A stretch of 64,000 nucleotides of DNA from Pontibacter indicus. GTDB lineage: Bacteria; Bacteroidota; Bacteroidia; Cytophagales; Hymenobacteraceae. The first letter of the stretch is position 1, and each line of letters opens with the position of its first letter. Shown here piece by piece: positions 8,110 through 15,521 of the stretch. The stretch covers positions 248,001 through 312,000 of the forward strand of contig NZ_FTPP01000002.1 in the NCBI RefSeq assembly GCF_900156345.1, read 5' to 3'. Below the pieces are notes generated by a model. That model was given only the letters and a program-made list of their open reading frames with translations. It ran no database searches and had not been told where the DNA came from. Both the position numbers and the translations under genes were made by a program.

Positions 8110-8168
8110 TTTTAGACCTGGTAGCAAAAGACTTTTGGATGTAACTCCTTTTGCTACCAGGTCTAAAA
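8110..8168. repeat. 21-bp perfect inverted repeat downstream of suhB
   Basis: The arms at 8110-8130 and 8148-8168 are perfectly complementary over 21 bases (core GACCTGGTAGCAAAAG) with a 17-nt loop. There is no long T-run, so it is not a classic terminator. It may protect the 3' end or be a dispersed hairpin element. Confidence 0.75.
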
Positions 8169-8193
8169 TCAAAAACGGCGGCTAAACTTTTTG

Positions 8194-8201
8194 TATCTTT
8201 G
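8194..8201 (+). promoter_or_regulatory. -7 box for the Cys-rich small gene
   Basis: TATCTTTG matches TAnnTTTG and lies 23 bases before the ATG at 8225. This also supports ATG 8225 over the upstream TTG at 8207, which would fall at the predicted transcription start. Confidence 0.65.
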
Positions 8202-8224
8202 CGCAGTTGATAGAGCAGAACGAT

Positions 8225-8401
8225 ATGGTACAGCAACTCATCATTTTCCTGATTTTCGCGGTGGCAGTGGCTTACATGGGCTGGGTGATTTACCGCAGTT
8301 TCATGCCCAACAAAAATGCCGGGTGCGCCAAAGGCTGCGGCAGCTGCTCGGCCATCGACTTTAGCAAGATCCAGAAAGAGCTGGACAAGAAAGCGGTCTA
8401 G
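8225..8401 (+). CDS. FeoB-associated Cys-rich membrane protein
   Basis: 58-residue single-pass membrane protein. Residues about 4-24 are hydrophobic (LIIFLIFAVAVAYMGWVIY), followed by a short Cys-rich tail CAKGCGSC and a charged C-terminus. This matches the small FeoB-associated Cys-rich proteins (FeoB-associated or virus-attachment p12-like families) often found near ferrous iron transporters. No feoB lies in this window, so the iron link is by family only. It has its own -7 box. Confidence 0.75.
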   Translation: MVQQLIIFLIFAVAVAYMGWVIYRSFMPNKNAGCAKGCGSCSAIDFSKIQKELDKKAV

Positions 8402-8559
8402 CTTTTCTCCTTCCTCGTTTCCTTAACCCGGCCCGCAGACTGATTGGCTGCTTCTCCAGGTCTCTATACCTACTGCCTCACAGCAACGCTTTCAGAAGCG
8501 ATGCAAAGGCTCCCTTCCGAATAATTCCAGCCCCGTTTTCATATCCAAAGCCCGATTTT

Positions 8560-8605
8560 GCGTATAGTTCTATACTTAATCAGAATATCCCTTAAAACTA
8601 TACGC
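8560..8605 (+). promoter_or_regulatory. inverted repeat ending one base before a start codon
   Basis: GCGTATAGTT (8560-8569) and AACTATACGC (8596-8605) are perfectly complementary with a 26-nt spacer. The right arm ends one base before the ATG at 8607. It may be an operator or an RNA hairpin masking translation initiation. Confidence 0.55.
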
Positions 8606-8606
8606 T

Positions 8607-8945
8607 ATGCAAGATAAAGTAGAAGAAAGAAGCCTGGTCAATGTGCTCAACCGCCTCCGCAAAGAGGGCTATACCTACGATTTCAAAGTTTCGGGTGAAG
8701 GCAAGCTTTGCACCATGGAGGACAAGCACACCTTTGGGCCAGACCAGATTCGAATCGTAGACTTTTACCGCTTCGAGGGTGAAAGCAATCCGGATGATAT
8801 GTCGATACTTTATGCAGTGGAAACCAGCAATGGCCTGCGAGGCACTATCTCCAACTCCTATGGGCCCTACGCTGATGCGAAGGTCGACGACTTCCTGAAG
8901 CAGGTAGAGGACCTGGGCAAAAACCTTGACAAAAGAGACAAATAA
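8607..8945 (+). CDS. small conserved Bacteroidota hypothetical protein
   Basis: 112-residue cytosolic protein with no signal or membrane segment. The pattern LRKEGYTYDFKV, then FYRFEGESNPDD and YAVETSNGLRGTISNSYGPYAD, matches a family of small Bacteroidota proteins that databases often label phosphoribosylpyrophosphate synthetase. It lacks the PRPP-binding and ATP-binding motifs of that enzyme, so I regard that label as an error carried between annotations. Function unknown. Translation may be controlled by the inverted repeat directly before the ATG. A 17-bp bidirectional terminator begins within the stop codon. Confidence 0.72.
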   Translation: MQDKVEERSLVNVLNRLRKEGYTYDFKVSGEGKLCTMEDKHTFGPDQIRIVDFYRFEGESNPDDMSILYAVETSNGLRGTISNSYGPYADAKVDDFLKQVEDLGKNLDKRDK

Positions 8946-8984
8946 AAAAGAGAAAGGACCGGTTAGCGGTCCTTTCTCTTTTTT
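8944..8984. terminator. bidirectional terminator between convergent genes
   Basis: A 17-bp perfect stem, AAAAAAGAGAAAGGACC (8944-8960) with its complement at 8968-8984, has a 7-nt loop and T-runs on both strands. It serves the small rightward gene and the leftward mscS-like gene, and it overlaps the former's stop codon. Confidence 0.92.
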
Positions 8985-9002
8985 ACCTTCTCATGGCTAT
9001 AC

Positions 9003-9926
9003 CTACTCTTCTGATACTTTCCGCCCGTCTTTCCCTTGTTGCAGCTGCTCTAAATGTTCGCTGAGCTTCTCGCCTCCTTTTATGGCGAAGTCCAGGGTGC
9101 GGATCGGGAACGGGATCATGATGTCGTTTGCATCGAAAGCCTTCTTGATCCTGATGATAGCGTCGCTTTTTGCTGAAACAAAGTCTATCTGGCGAGAATA
9201 ATTGACCCAGAAACGGACCTTGAAGTTAATGGAGCTGTCGCCGAACGAATCGTACATCACTTCTATGTCACGCGTTTTTACGCGGTTTTTCACGTCCTGC
9301 AGGGCCTCTATCGCCACTTGCTGCACCCGCTCCAGATCTTCGGCATACGACACGCCTACGTCCAGATCAATGCGTCGTGTGCCGCCGTTCGAGTAATTGG
9401 TCACCGGATTCTCAAACACCATTTTGTTGGGCAGCTTCACCAGTTCGCCCGAGGGTTGTCTCACGTCCAGGGTACGCAACGACACGCGCTCAATCACACC
9501 AAAATAATCGTTGGTCTCTATCATGTCGCCAACGCCGAAGGGCTTCTGCACGGCAATGATGATGCCCGAGATGAAGTTGGCGGCAATATCCTGAAAGGCA
9601 AAACCCAAGGCCAGACCGATGATACCGACGCCGGCCAGCAGCGAGATCACGACCTTGTCAAGCTGCAGCACGCTGAGCACGAAGAAGAAACCGACGGCCA
9701 GCAAGGCAATATACAAAATGGTGGAGATCAGGTTGTTAATGGCTGCGCTATGCGAGATACGCCCTATCACTTTGTCCAACCCGTTGCGGACAAACCGGGC
9801 AACCACAAAGGTGATGATGATGAGAATGATCGCTACCGCCATATTGGGCAGCATCAAAATTATGTGCTCGCCCCAGTTCTCCAGTTTTCCCAGCAGCAGC
9901 TCAATAGCCTTGTTTATGTTGTTCAT
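9003..9926 (-). CDS. small-conductance mechanosensitive channel, MscS family
   Basis: 307-residue inner-membrane channel that opens under membrane tension to release solutes after hypo-osmotic shock. Three N-terminal membrane segments are seen at about 25-45, 65-90 and 95-125. The third is the Gly/Ala-rich pore helix (LLAGVGIIGLALGFAFQDIA) followed by GDMIE, as in MscS. A cytosolic beta/alpha-beta domain follows, with the motif LRTLDVRQPSGELVKLPN and a C-terminal charged tail. Length is close to E. coli MscS. It lies 36 bases after the radical SAM gene on the same strand, so the two may be cotranscribed, and it ends at the shared terminator. Confidence 0.93.
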   Translation of the reverse strand: MNNINKAIELLLGKLENWGEHIILMLPNMAVAIILIIITFVVARFVRNGLDKVIGRISHSAAINNLISTILYIALLAVGFFFVLSVLQLDKVVISLLAGVGIIGLALGFAFQDIAANFISGIIIAVQKPFGVGDMIETNDYFGVIERVSLRTLDVRQPSGELVKLPNKMVFENPVTNYSNGGTRRIDLDVGVSYAEDLERVQQVAIEALQDVKNRVKTRDIEVMYDSFGDSSINFKVRFWVNYSRQIDFVSAKSDAIIRIKKAFDANDIMIPFPIRTLDFAIKGGEKLSEHLEQLQQGKDGRKVSEE

Positions 9927-9962
9927 ATGAGTAAGTTTCTTTTATCAGCCTATGGGGCTGCA

Positions 9963-10985
9963 TCATGCCCAAACCCGCGTGCCTTCGGTGCAGTTGCGGC
10001 ACATCTCTATCTCTTCCCTTGACTGTAACAGGCTTTTACGGAATTGGTTATAGCCCGGGCTGCGCCATACCTGCCGGAAGCTGTGCGTTTTCACATCGCC
10101 CATGCGGTACTCGGCGTCCTTGTCGAAGCAGCATGGCACTACCAGGCCGTCCCAGGTGATGACGCATGAGTGCCACATCTTCCAGCATTGATTCAGCAAT
10201 TTGTTTTTGATGGAGTAGCTGCCGTTGCCGTTGTTCTTATACCTGGAGTAGTAGTCGATGGTAGGTATAAGCGGGGAGCCCTGCTCGTAATCGTAGATTT
10301 GCGCTGTTTTGAACACGACCTCGTCCACGCCCAGTTCATCGGCCAGCGCCTGCACTTCTGAAATCTGGTGTTCGTTGGGTCGCACCACCAAAAACTGAAA
10401 CATGATGTGCGGTGTGCGCGACCTGAGTTCTTTTTTCCACTTCACAACCTGCCGGGTCCCTTCCAGCACTTTTTCCAGTTTGCCACCCACCCGGTAGGAC
10501 GCATAGGTTTCCTGTGTGGTGCCATCAATGGATACGATCAACCGGTCCAGCCCCGACTCCACAGTTTTGCGGGCGGTGTCGCTGTCGAGGAAGTGGGCGT
10601 TGGTGGAGGTGGCGGTATAGATGCCCCGGTCAGAGGCGTACTTCACCAACTCCAGAAACTGCTTGTGAAGGTAGGGTTCGCCCTGAAAGTAGAAAATCAG
10701 GTATAGCAGGCGCTTGTGCAGTTGGTTGATCGTGTCTTTGAACAGATCGGCCTGCAGCATGCCGGTGGGCCGGGTGAAGGAGCGGAGACCGCTCGGGCAC
10801 TCGGGGCAGCGCAGATTGCAGGAAGTGGTCGGCTCAAACGAAATGCTGACCGGGTCGCCCCAGTGCACCGCTTTCCGCGAAGCCCTTGCATACCAATAGC
10901 TGCTTGCCACCTGCAAAGCATTGTAGATGCGCAGCGGCGTCAGTTTCGACAAAAAATTGAGCTTGTCAGTCAGGTGAAGCTTCAT
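9963..10985 (-). CDS. radical SAM/SPASM domain protein
   Basis: 340-residue iron-sulfur enzyme. The radical SAM cluster motif appears as CNLRCPEC (Cys-x3-Cys-x2-Cys) near residue 57, after FEPTTSCN. The C-terminal SPASM region holds Cys residues in CWKMWHSC, VVPCCFD and MCRNC, ready to bind auxiliary clusters. Such proteins modify peptides or assemble cofactors, and the substrate cannot be read here. No precursor peptide is seen next to it. It is leftward, directly upstream of the MscS gene, and follows the terminator of the baeRF-like gene. Confidence 0.88.
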   Translation of the reverse strand: MKLHLTDKLNFLSKLTPLRIYNALQVASSYWYARASRKAVHWGDPVSISFEPTTSCNLRCPECPSGLRSFTRPTGMLQADLFKDTINQLHKRLLYLIFYFQGEPYLHKQFLELVKYASDRGIYTATSTNAHFLDSDTARKTVESGLDRLIVSIDGTTQETYASYRVGGKLEKVLEGTRQVVKWKKELRSRTPHIMFQFLVVRPNEHQISEVQALADELGVDEVVFKTAQIYDYEQGSPLIPTIDYYSRYKNNGNGSYSIKNKLLNQCWKMWHSCVITWDGLVVPCCFDKDAEYRMGDVKTHSFRQVWRSPGYNQFRKSLLQSREEIEMCRNCTEGTRVWA

Positions 10986-11000
10986 GTACAGAGGTATGCA

Positions 11001-11029
11001 AAAGAAAGGGCAGCCTATAAAGGCTGCCC
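11001..11029 (-). terminator. terminator of the baeRF-like gene
   Basis: An 8-bp perfect stem GGGCAGCC/GGCTGCCC (11008-11015 and 11022-11029) with loop TATAAA is followed on the minus strand by a T-rich tail (complement of 11001-11007). Confidence 0.75.
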
Positions 11030-11074
11030 CCTAAATTATACTTTATGGCGCTAACGGCCAAAATTGTGTGTTGC

Positions 11075-12262
11075 TTAGTAGCGGAAGAGCGCTTTCACGC
11101 CGCCGCCGTCTTCGCTCACCTCAGCCAGCCCGTTGTAGCTACTCACAAACACCTTTCCGCCCTGTGCCAGCGTCTTGATGGCCGCCAGGTTGATCAGGTC
11201 GTCGTCGCCGCGCTGGTAGTCTTTGTGCACTTCGGCCACGGCACTCTTGGCATCGTAGCGTCCCCAAACCGGGTTGCTAGGTGTGATAAACAGCGTATCG
11301 ACACGGCCATGCACCGCCTCGGCGGCCACAGTGGCAATGTCTTCGGACGTAACGCCAGTGCCGGCCACATTCTCGTAGCGGTTCAGCGAGTCGGTATGGC
11401 TTTGCTGCATGAGCGGCTTGATCACCTCCAGCGCTTTCTCATGTATCGTCTGCGGGCTCATGCCGGCCATACTCTCGTTCAGGTTGATGTGCTGCGGCAC
11501 GATGTGCTTGTACTTGCTGAATTTGCGGTACAGGGCACAGTAGTGGTCCACGCCTGCCAGCACAAGCGGTTCGGTGGCGTTGTGCAAAATCTCCTGCAAG
11601 CTGTTGTCTATCTCGTGGATGAACTCAATCACCTCGTCATGCTCTTCGTCGCCTTTGCTGGCACCTGCCCCATGCACAATGTTGGAGCCGTTCACGGTGG
11701 TAGTAGCGTTATGGAAATCCTGGTCTTTGCCTTTGAGCGTGAACTTGAGCGCCTCGTTTATACTCTCCGGCGCAAAGGCGCTGATGTCGATCTGGCGGAT
11801 GCGCTCAATAGTGGCTTCATAGAAACCAATGCGTTCGCGGTAAAGCGACAGAATAAAGAAACGGCCGTTCTGGCTCAGGATCGGCAGCATCGGGGTGAAG
11901 TAAAACTGGTCGAGCACGTATACCACGTCCGGCATGGTGGTTGGCAAGGTATAGTGTGCCGAAAAGCCTTTGGTCAGAAACACAGCCAATCCCTCGGCCT
12001 GGTGGCGCCAGAAGTTGGTGTCGTTCAGTAGCTCTTCGGCAGGCTGCAGGTATGAGTTAATCTCCGCTTCCGGCACATCGTGTCTGGCCAGCAGCGTGCG
12101 TGCTTCTCTTAGTTTGTTTTTAAACAGGGTCTGGTCCTGGCCATTCAGGGTTTCGTGGCCGGCGCGGTGCGTAGGTATGTAAATAGAAATGCAAAGTGCG
12201 TTTTTGGTGTTGCTCTGCACATTGAGCAGTTTCTCAATGTCGCTTTTGTTGATTAATGCCAT
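11075..12262 (-). CDS. bacterial archaeo-eukaryotic release factor-like protein (baeRF7 type)
   Basis: 395-residue cytosolic protein. The arrangement (N-terminal CISIYIPTH, a middle region around FILSLYRERIGFYEAT, and a C-terminal VDTLFITPSNPVWGRYD with LAQGGKVFVSSYNG) fits the bacterial eRF1/aRF1-like families called baeRF, most like family 7. Proteins of this group are proposed to act on stalled ribosomes or peptidyl-tRNA, but the activity of this subgroup is not established to my knowledge. A GGQ motif, which catalyses release in true eRF1, is not visible; the nearest Gly-rich stretch is AQGGKV near the C-terminus. It is monocistronic, leftward, with its own terminator. Confidence 0.75.
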   Translation of the reverse strand: MALINKSDIEKLLNVQSNTKNALCISIYIPTHRAGHETLNGQDQTLFKNKLREARTLLARHDVPEAEINSYLQPAEELLNDTNFWRHQAEGLAVFLTKGFSAHYTLPTTMPDVVYVLDQFYFTPMLPILSQNGRFFILSLYRERIGFYEATIERIRQIDISAFAPESINEALKFTLKGKDQDFHNATTTVNGSNIVHGAGASKGDEEHDEVIEFIHEIDNSLQEILHNATEPLVLAGVDHYCALYRKFSKYKHIVPQHINLNESMAGMSPQTIHEKALEVIKPLMQQSHTDSLNRYENVAGTGVTSEDIATVAAEAVHGRVDTLFITPSNPVWGRYDAKSAVAEVHKDYQRGDDDLINLAAIKTLAQGGKVFVSSYNGLAEVSEDGGGVKALFRY

Positions 12263-12390
12263 ATTTTCTTGTGGTTAAATGAATAAGGATATCTCGAACA
12301 ATCAATTCCTTTACAGTACCCCTGCCAGGGGGGTTAGGCTTTAATTACGCACCAAACAAATGCACGGTTATTTATGCTTTCGGAAAGGGC

Positions 12391-12430
12391 AAAAACAAAG
12401 CCGCCCGTCACGTTAACGCGACAGGCGGCT
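12391..12430 (-). terminator. terminator of the TlpA-like gene
   Basis: GCCGCC and GGCGGC (12400-12405 and 12424-12429), with further pairing of GTC/GAC and CG/CG around a TTAA loop, form a hairpin. It is followed on the minus strand by CTTTGTTTTT. Confidence 0.75.
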
Positions 12431-12456
12431 CTTGAAAAAGTATAAGGTATGGCTGC

Positions 12457-13872
12457 TTACCTGCGGGAAGCGCGGTTGTCCATCACATGCTGCAGAATTT
12501 CTTTCTCAACTTCCCGGTCAATCGGGCGGCGGGGTTTTGTACTCAGGATCGTGCCGTCTTCGTCTATCAGGAAATAGGCCGGCACGTCTTTCAAGCCATA
12601 CCTGCGGGCCAGTTCGTGGTTCTGACCTTTCAGGTATAGCTGCACACCGCCAAATCCCCTCGACTGCACCACACTGCGCCAGGCTTGCTCGTTTTCGTCC
12701 ACGCCTATGTTGATGAGGGCCACGTCGTGCGACTGTAGCTTGCGGGCCAGCTCCTGCGCGTGCGGCTGCTCCACCATGCACAGGCCGCAGTCGGTGCGCC
12801 AGAAGCTCAGGTATACGATCTTGCCCTTGAAGTCGCTGAGCGATACCTGTTGCCCGTTTATGTCCTGCAGGCTAAAGTCTGGGGCAGTGCTGCCTATACC
12901 TAAGCCCGGGTGGCTCTCGTACTGGCGCAGCAGGTTAGCGTGCACGGCGGCTATACCTTCGTTCTGGCCAAAATCCTGCAGCATGGCAGGCAGGTGCAGC
13001 ACGTTGCCCTGTTGCAGGGACAGGCGAATCAGGTAAGCCTGCGCCATCACGCGTGCCTGGTCCTGCAAGGTATAGCTCACCTCATTGTATACCTTTTTAT
13101 AATAGTGTATGTCGCTCGGCTCGAGCTGGGCTTGCTGGCCAATAAACCGGATGTAGTTGCGTAGCAAAGTCGGAAAACTGATGGCATCCAGACTGGCAGG
13201 CTGTTCCATTTCCAGGTCATCCAGAAAGTCGAAGTAGCCGGCAGAGGGCTGAAGCTGCACGGGCAGTCGCATCTGCTCACGCATCTCGAAAAAGGTGAGG
13301 CGGTCGTTGGCATAGCTGTATTCAATCTCTGCCAGTATCATTTTCCGGAAATGATCGCTCACCGGACTCGCTTCTATTTTCTTTTCGAAGATGGCCAGCT
13401 GGTCTTCCTTGCGGTAATCCAGAAACTGCAGAAAGGCCTTCTCTGACAGCCGCACGTTGTCGGGCAGGGTCTGGTAGTCTTCCTCCTCGTCGAAACGGTA
13501 GGTATGCAGGGTCAGGTAGTTGTTCTCGTTGGCGCCACGCCCGCTGTATTTCAACGTCTTGAGCATTTTGCCGGCCGCAAAGGTTACCTGCAGCTCGAAG
13601 CCGGGCTCCAGGTATAGCGGCACAGATTCGTCTCCATACACCAGCTCTACTGTGGTGGGTTTGCTAACCGGCAGCTCGAACCTGAAATGCCCCTTGTTCA
13701 CTTCGGCAAAGGTGCGCTGTTCTTCCGGAAATAATAAAGAGGGGAGGGAGGCGATGAAGATATCATCCCCCTGGCCTTTTTGGACTTTGCCCGTAACAAT
13801 AACGGTACTTTGGGCGAACAGGTAATGCGTTGCCAGCATGCATGCCAGCAAAAGGGTAAGCGTCCGTTTCAT
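12457..13872 (-). CDS. TlpA-like thioredoxin-fold lipoprotein/periplasmic protein
   Basis: 471-residue exported protein. Residues 1-20 form a signal peptide (LTLLLACMLATHYLFAQ). Residues about 21-120 look like the beta-rich DUF4369-type domain common before Bacteroidota thioredoxins, and 120-320 is a helical linker. The C-terminal thioredoxin fold starts near 325 (GSTAPDFSLQDINGQ) and carries the redox pair Cys-Gly-Leu-Cys in RTDCGLCMVEQ, then a cis-Pro motif DVPAYFLID. It probably reduces periplasmic disulfides. CGLC is an atypical dipeptide compared with CGPC or CPPC, which may alter redox potential. It is monocistronic. Confidence 0.85.
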   Translation of the reverse strand: MKRTLTLLLACMLATHYLFAQSTVIVTGKVQKGQGDDIFIASLPSLLFPEEQRTFAEVNKGHFRFELPVSKPTTVELVYGDESVPLYLEPGFELQVTFAAGKMLKTLKYSGRGANENNYLTLHTYRFDEEEDYQTLPDNVRLSEKAFLQFLDYRKEDQLAIFEKKIEASPVSDHFRKMILAEIEYSYANDRLTFFEMREQMRLPVQLQPSAGYFDFLDDLEMEQPASLDAISFPTLLRNYIRFIGQQAQLEPSDIHYYKKVYNEVSYTLQDQARVMAQAYLIRLSLQQGNVLHLPAMLQDFGQNEGIAAVHANLLRQYESHPGLGIGSTAPDFSLQDINGQQVSLSDFKGKIVYLSFWRTDCGLCMVEQPHAQELARKLQSHDVALINIGVDENEQAWRSVVQSRGFGGVQLYLKGQNHELARRYGLKDVPAYFLIDEDGTILSTKPRRPIDREVEKEILQHVMDNRASRR

Positions 13873-14067
13873 AGGTGCGAGTGGGGTAGTGGTGTCTTAT
13901 ATAATCTAATTTTGGGTTAGTAAGCCGCGATTTTAGTCTTCCTGCCCATAGCAGCGAAAACCTGGCTAACGCACTCAACATTAATGATATAGATTATAAT
14001 TCCAATTCCCAACGCCGCCCTCAAAATTATATGAAAGATAGAAAGACTTCCTGTTTAAAGGACAATT

Positions 14068-15453
14068 TTACCCGAACAGCGAAGCAAACACCTCTTCTAA
14101 TCGTCCAAAAGCATGCACGTTGATCGAAAATTTGCTCAGGTCCACGCCTTTCTTGTTGTATTTCGAAATGTAGATGTCCCGGAAGCCCAGTTTCTCTGCT
14201 TCAGTGATGCGGTTCTCGATGCGGTTCACAGCCCGCACCTCACCGCCAAGGCCAACCTCCGCCGCGAAACACGACGTGCTAGGTATAGCGATGTCCTCGA
14301 AAGAGGAGAGGATGGAGGCACACACAGCCAAGTCGAGTGCCGGGTCTTCGACCTTCAGGCCGCCGGCAATGTTCAGGAACACATCCTGCGCACCGAGTCT
14401 ATACCCGCCCCGCTTTTCGAGCACGGCCAGCAGCATGTTCAGGCGCTTACCGTCGAAACCCGTGCTTGTGCGCTGCGGTGTGCCGTAAGTGGCCGGCGTC
14501 ACGAGGCTTTGCACTTCGATCAGCAGCGGGCGGTTGCCCTCCAGCGTCGCGCCGATGGCAATGCCGCTGAAAGCATCCTCGCGCTGCGAGATCAGAATCT
14601 CGGAGGGGTTGCTCACTTCGCGCAGACCGGTTCCCAGCATCTCGTAGATGCCCAGTTCCGAGGTGGAGCCAAAGCGGTTCTTGGAAGTGCGCAGGATACG
14701 GTACGTCATATGGCGGTCGCCTTCGAAGGTCAGTACTGTGTCCACCATATGCTCCAGTATCTTGGGCCCGGCCAAATTGCCTTCTTTGGTGATGTGTCCG
14801 ATCAGGAAAACGGGTGTGCCGCTCTCTTTGGCAAACTTGAGTAGCTCCGCTGTGCACTCGCGCACCTGGCTCACGCTGCCCGCGCCAGCCTCTATGAAAG
14901 AAGAATGGAGCGTTTGGATAGAGTCGATGATGAGAACCTGGGGGCGCAGCTGCTCTATTTGCTTAAAGATGTTCTGGGTGCCGGTTTCAGTGAGGATGAA
15001 GCAGTCGGAGGTTTGGGCATTAAGGCGCTCGGCCCGCATCTTGATCTGGTGCTCGCTTTCCTCGCCGCTCACATACAACACCCGCAGCCCGGTCAGGCTC
15101 AGGGCAATCTGCAGCATCAGCGTGGACTTGCCTATACCTGGCTCGCCGCCAATAAGCACCATAGAGCCCGGCACGATGCCGCCCCCCAGCACCCGGTTCA
15201 GTTCCTGGTCCACGGTCTGGATGCGCTGCTGCTCCTGGTAGTTGATGTCGGCAATGGGCTTGGGTTTGTTGGCCACCTGCGCCGAGCTGCTCGTGTTGCC
15301 CACTTTCCACACGCTGGTCGGGGTGAGTTCTTCCCGCTGCACCACTTCTTCCACGTAGGTGTTCCACTCGCCGCAAGCAGGGCATTTGCCAATCCACTTG
15401 GCCGATTGGGCGCCGCAGTTCTGGCAGAAATATGAGGTTTTGATCTTAGCCAT
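14068..15453 (-). CDS. radA: DNA repair protein RadA
   Basis: 461-residue RecA-like branch-migration helicase for recombination intermediates. In order it has an N-terminal Cys4 zinc finger (CQNC at 10-13, CPAC at 24-27), Walker A GGEPGIGKST near 92, the RadA-specific KNRFG motif (SKNRFGSTSELG near 255) and a C-terminal Lon-protease-like domain with GGLKVEDPALDLA. Length is normal. Leftward; the histidine kinase gene ends about 70 bases downstream of this gene's start, with no terminator seen between them, so partial cotranscription is possible. Confidence 0.97.
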   Translation of the reverse strand: MAKIKTSYFCQNCGAQSAKWIGKCPACGEWNTYVEEVVQREELTPTSVWKVGNTSSSAQVANKPKPIADINYQEQQRIQTVDQELNRVLGGGIVPGSMVLIGGEPGIGKSTLMLQIALSLTGLRVLYVSGEESEHQIKMRAERLNAQTSDCFILTETGTQNIFKQIEQLRPQVLIIDSIQTLHSSFIEAGAGSVSQVRECTAELLKFAKESGTPVFLIGHITKEGNLAGPKILEHMVDTVLTFEGDRHMTYRILRTSKNRFGSTSELGIYEMLGTGLREVSNPSEILISQREDAFSGIAIGATLEGNRPLLIEVQSLVTPATYGTPQRTSTGFDGKRLNMLLAVLEKRGGYRLGAQDVFLNIAGGLKVEDPALDLAVCASILSSFEDIAIPSTSCFAAEVGLGGEVRAVNRIENRITEAEKLGFRDIYISKYNKKGVDLSKFSINVHAFGRLEEVFASLFG

Positions 15454-15521
15454 TCAGCTTAATATCTAGGCAGCCTTTTCAACAAAAGCTGACGTTTCTT
15501 AAATTGTTTAATAAAGGAGGG

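Noticed and set aside
9318..10022. A 234-codon plus-strand frame
   Set aside because: It covers the opposite strand of the mscS-like gene and crosses into the radical SAM gene.
11045..12031. A 328-codon open frame on the plus strand
   Set aside because: It lies wholly opposite the baeRF-like gene, has no family features, and is explained by the high-GC third positions of the real gene.
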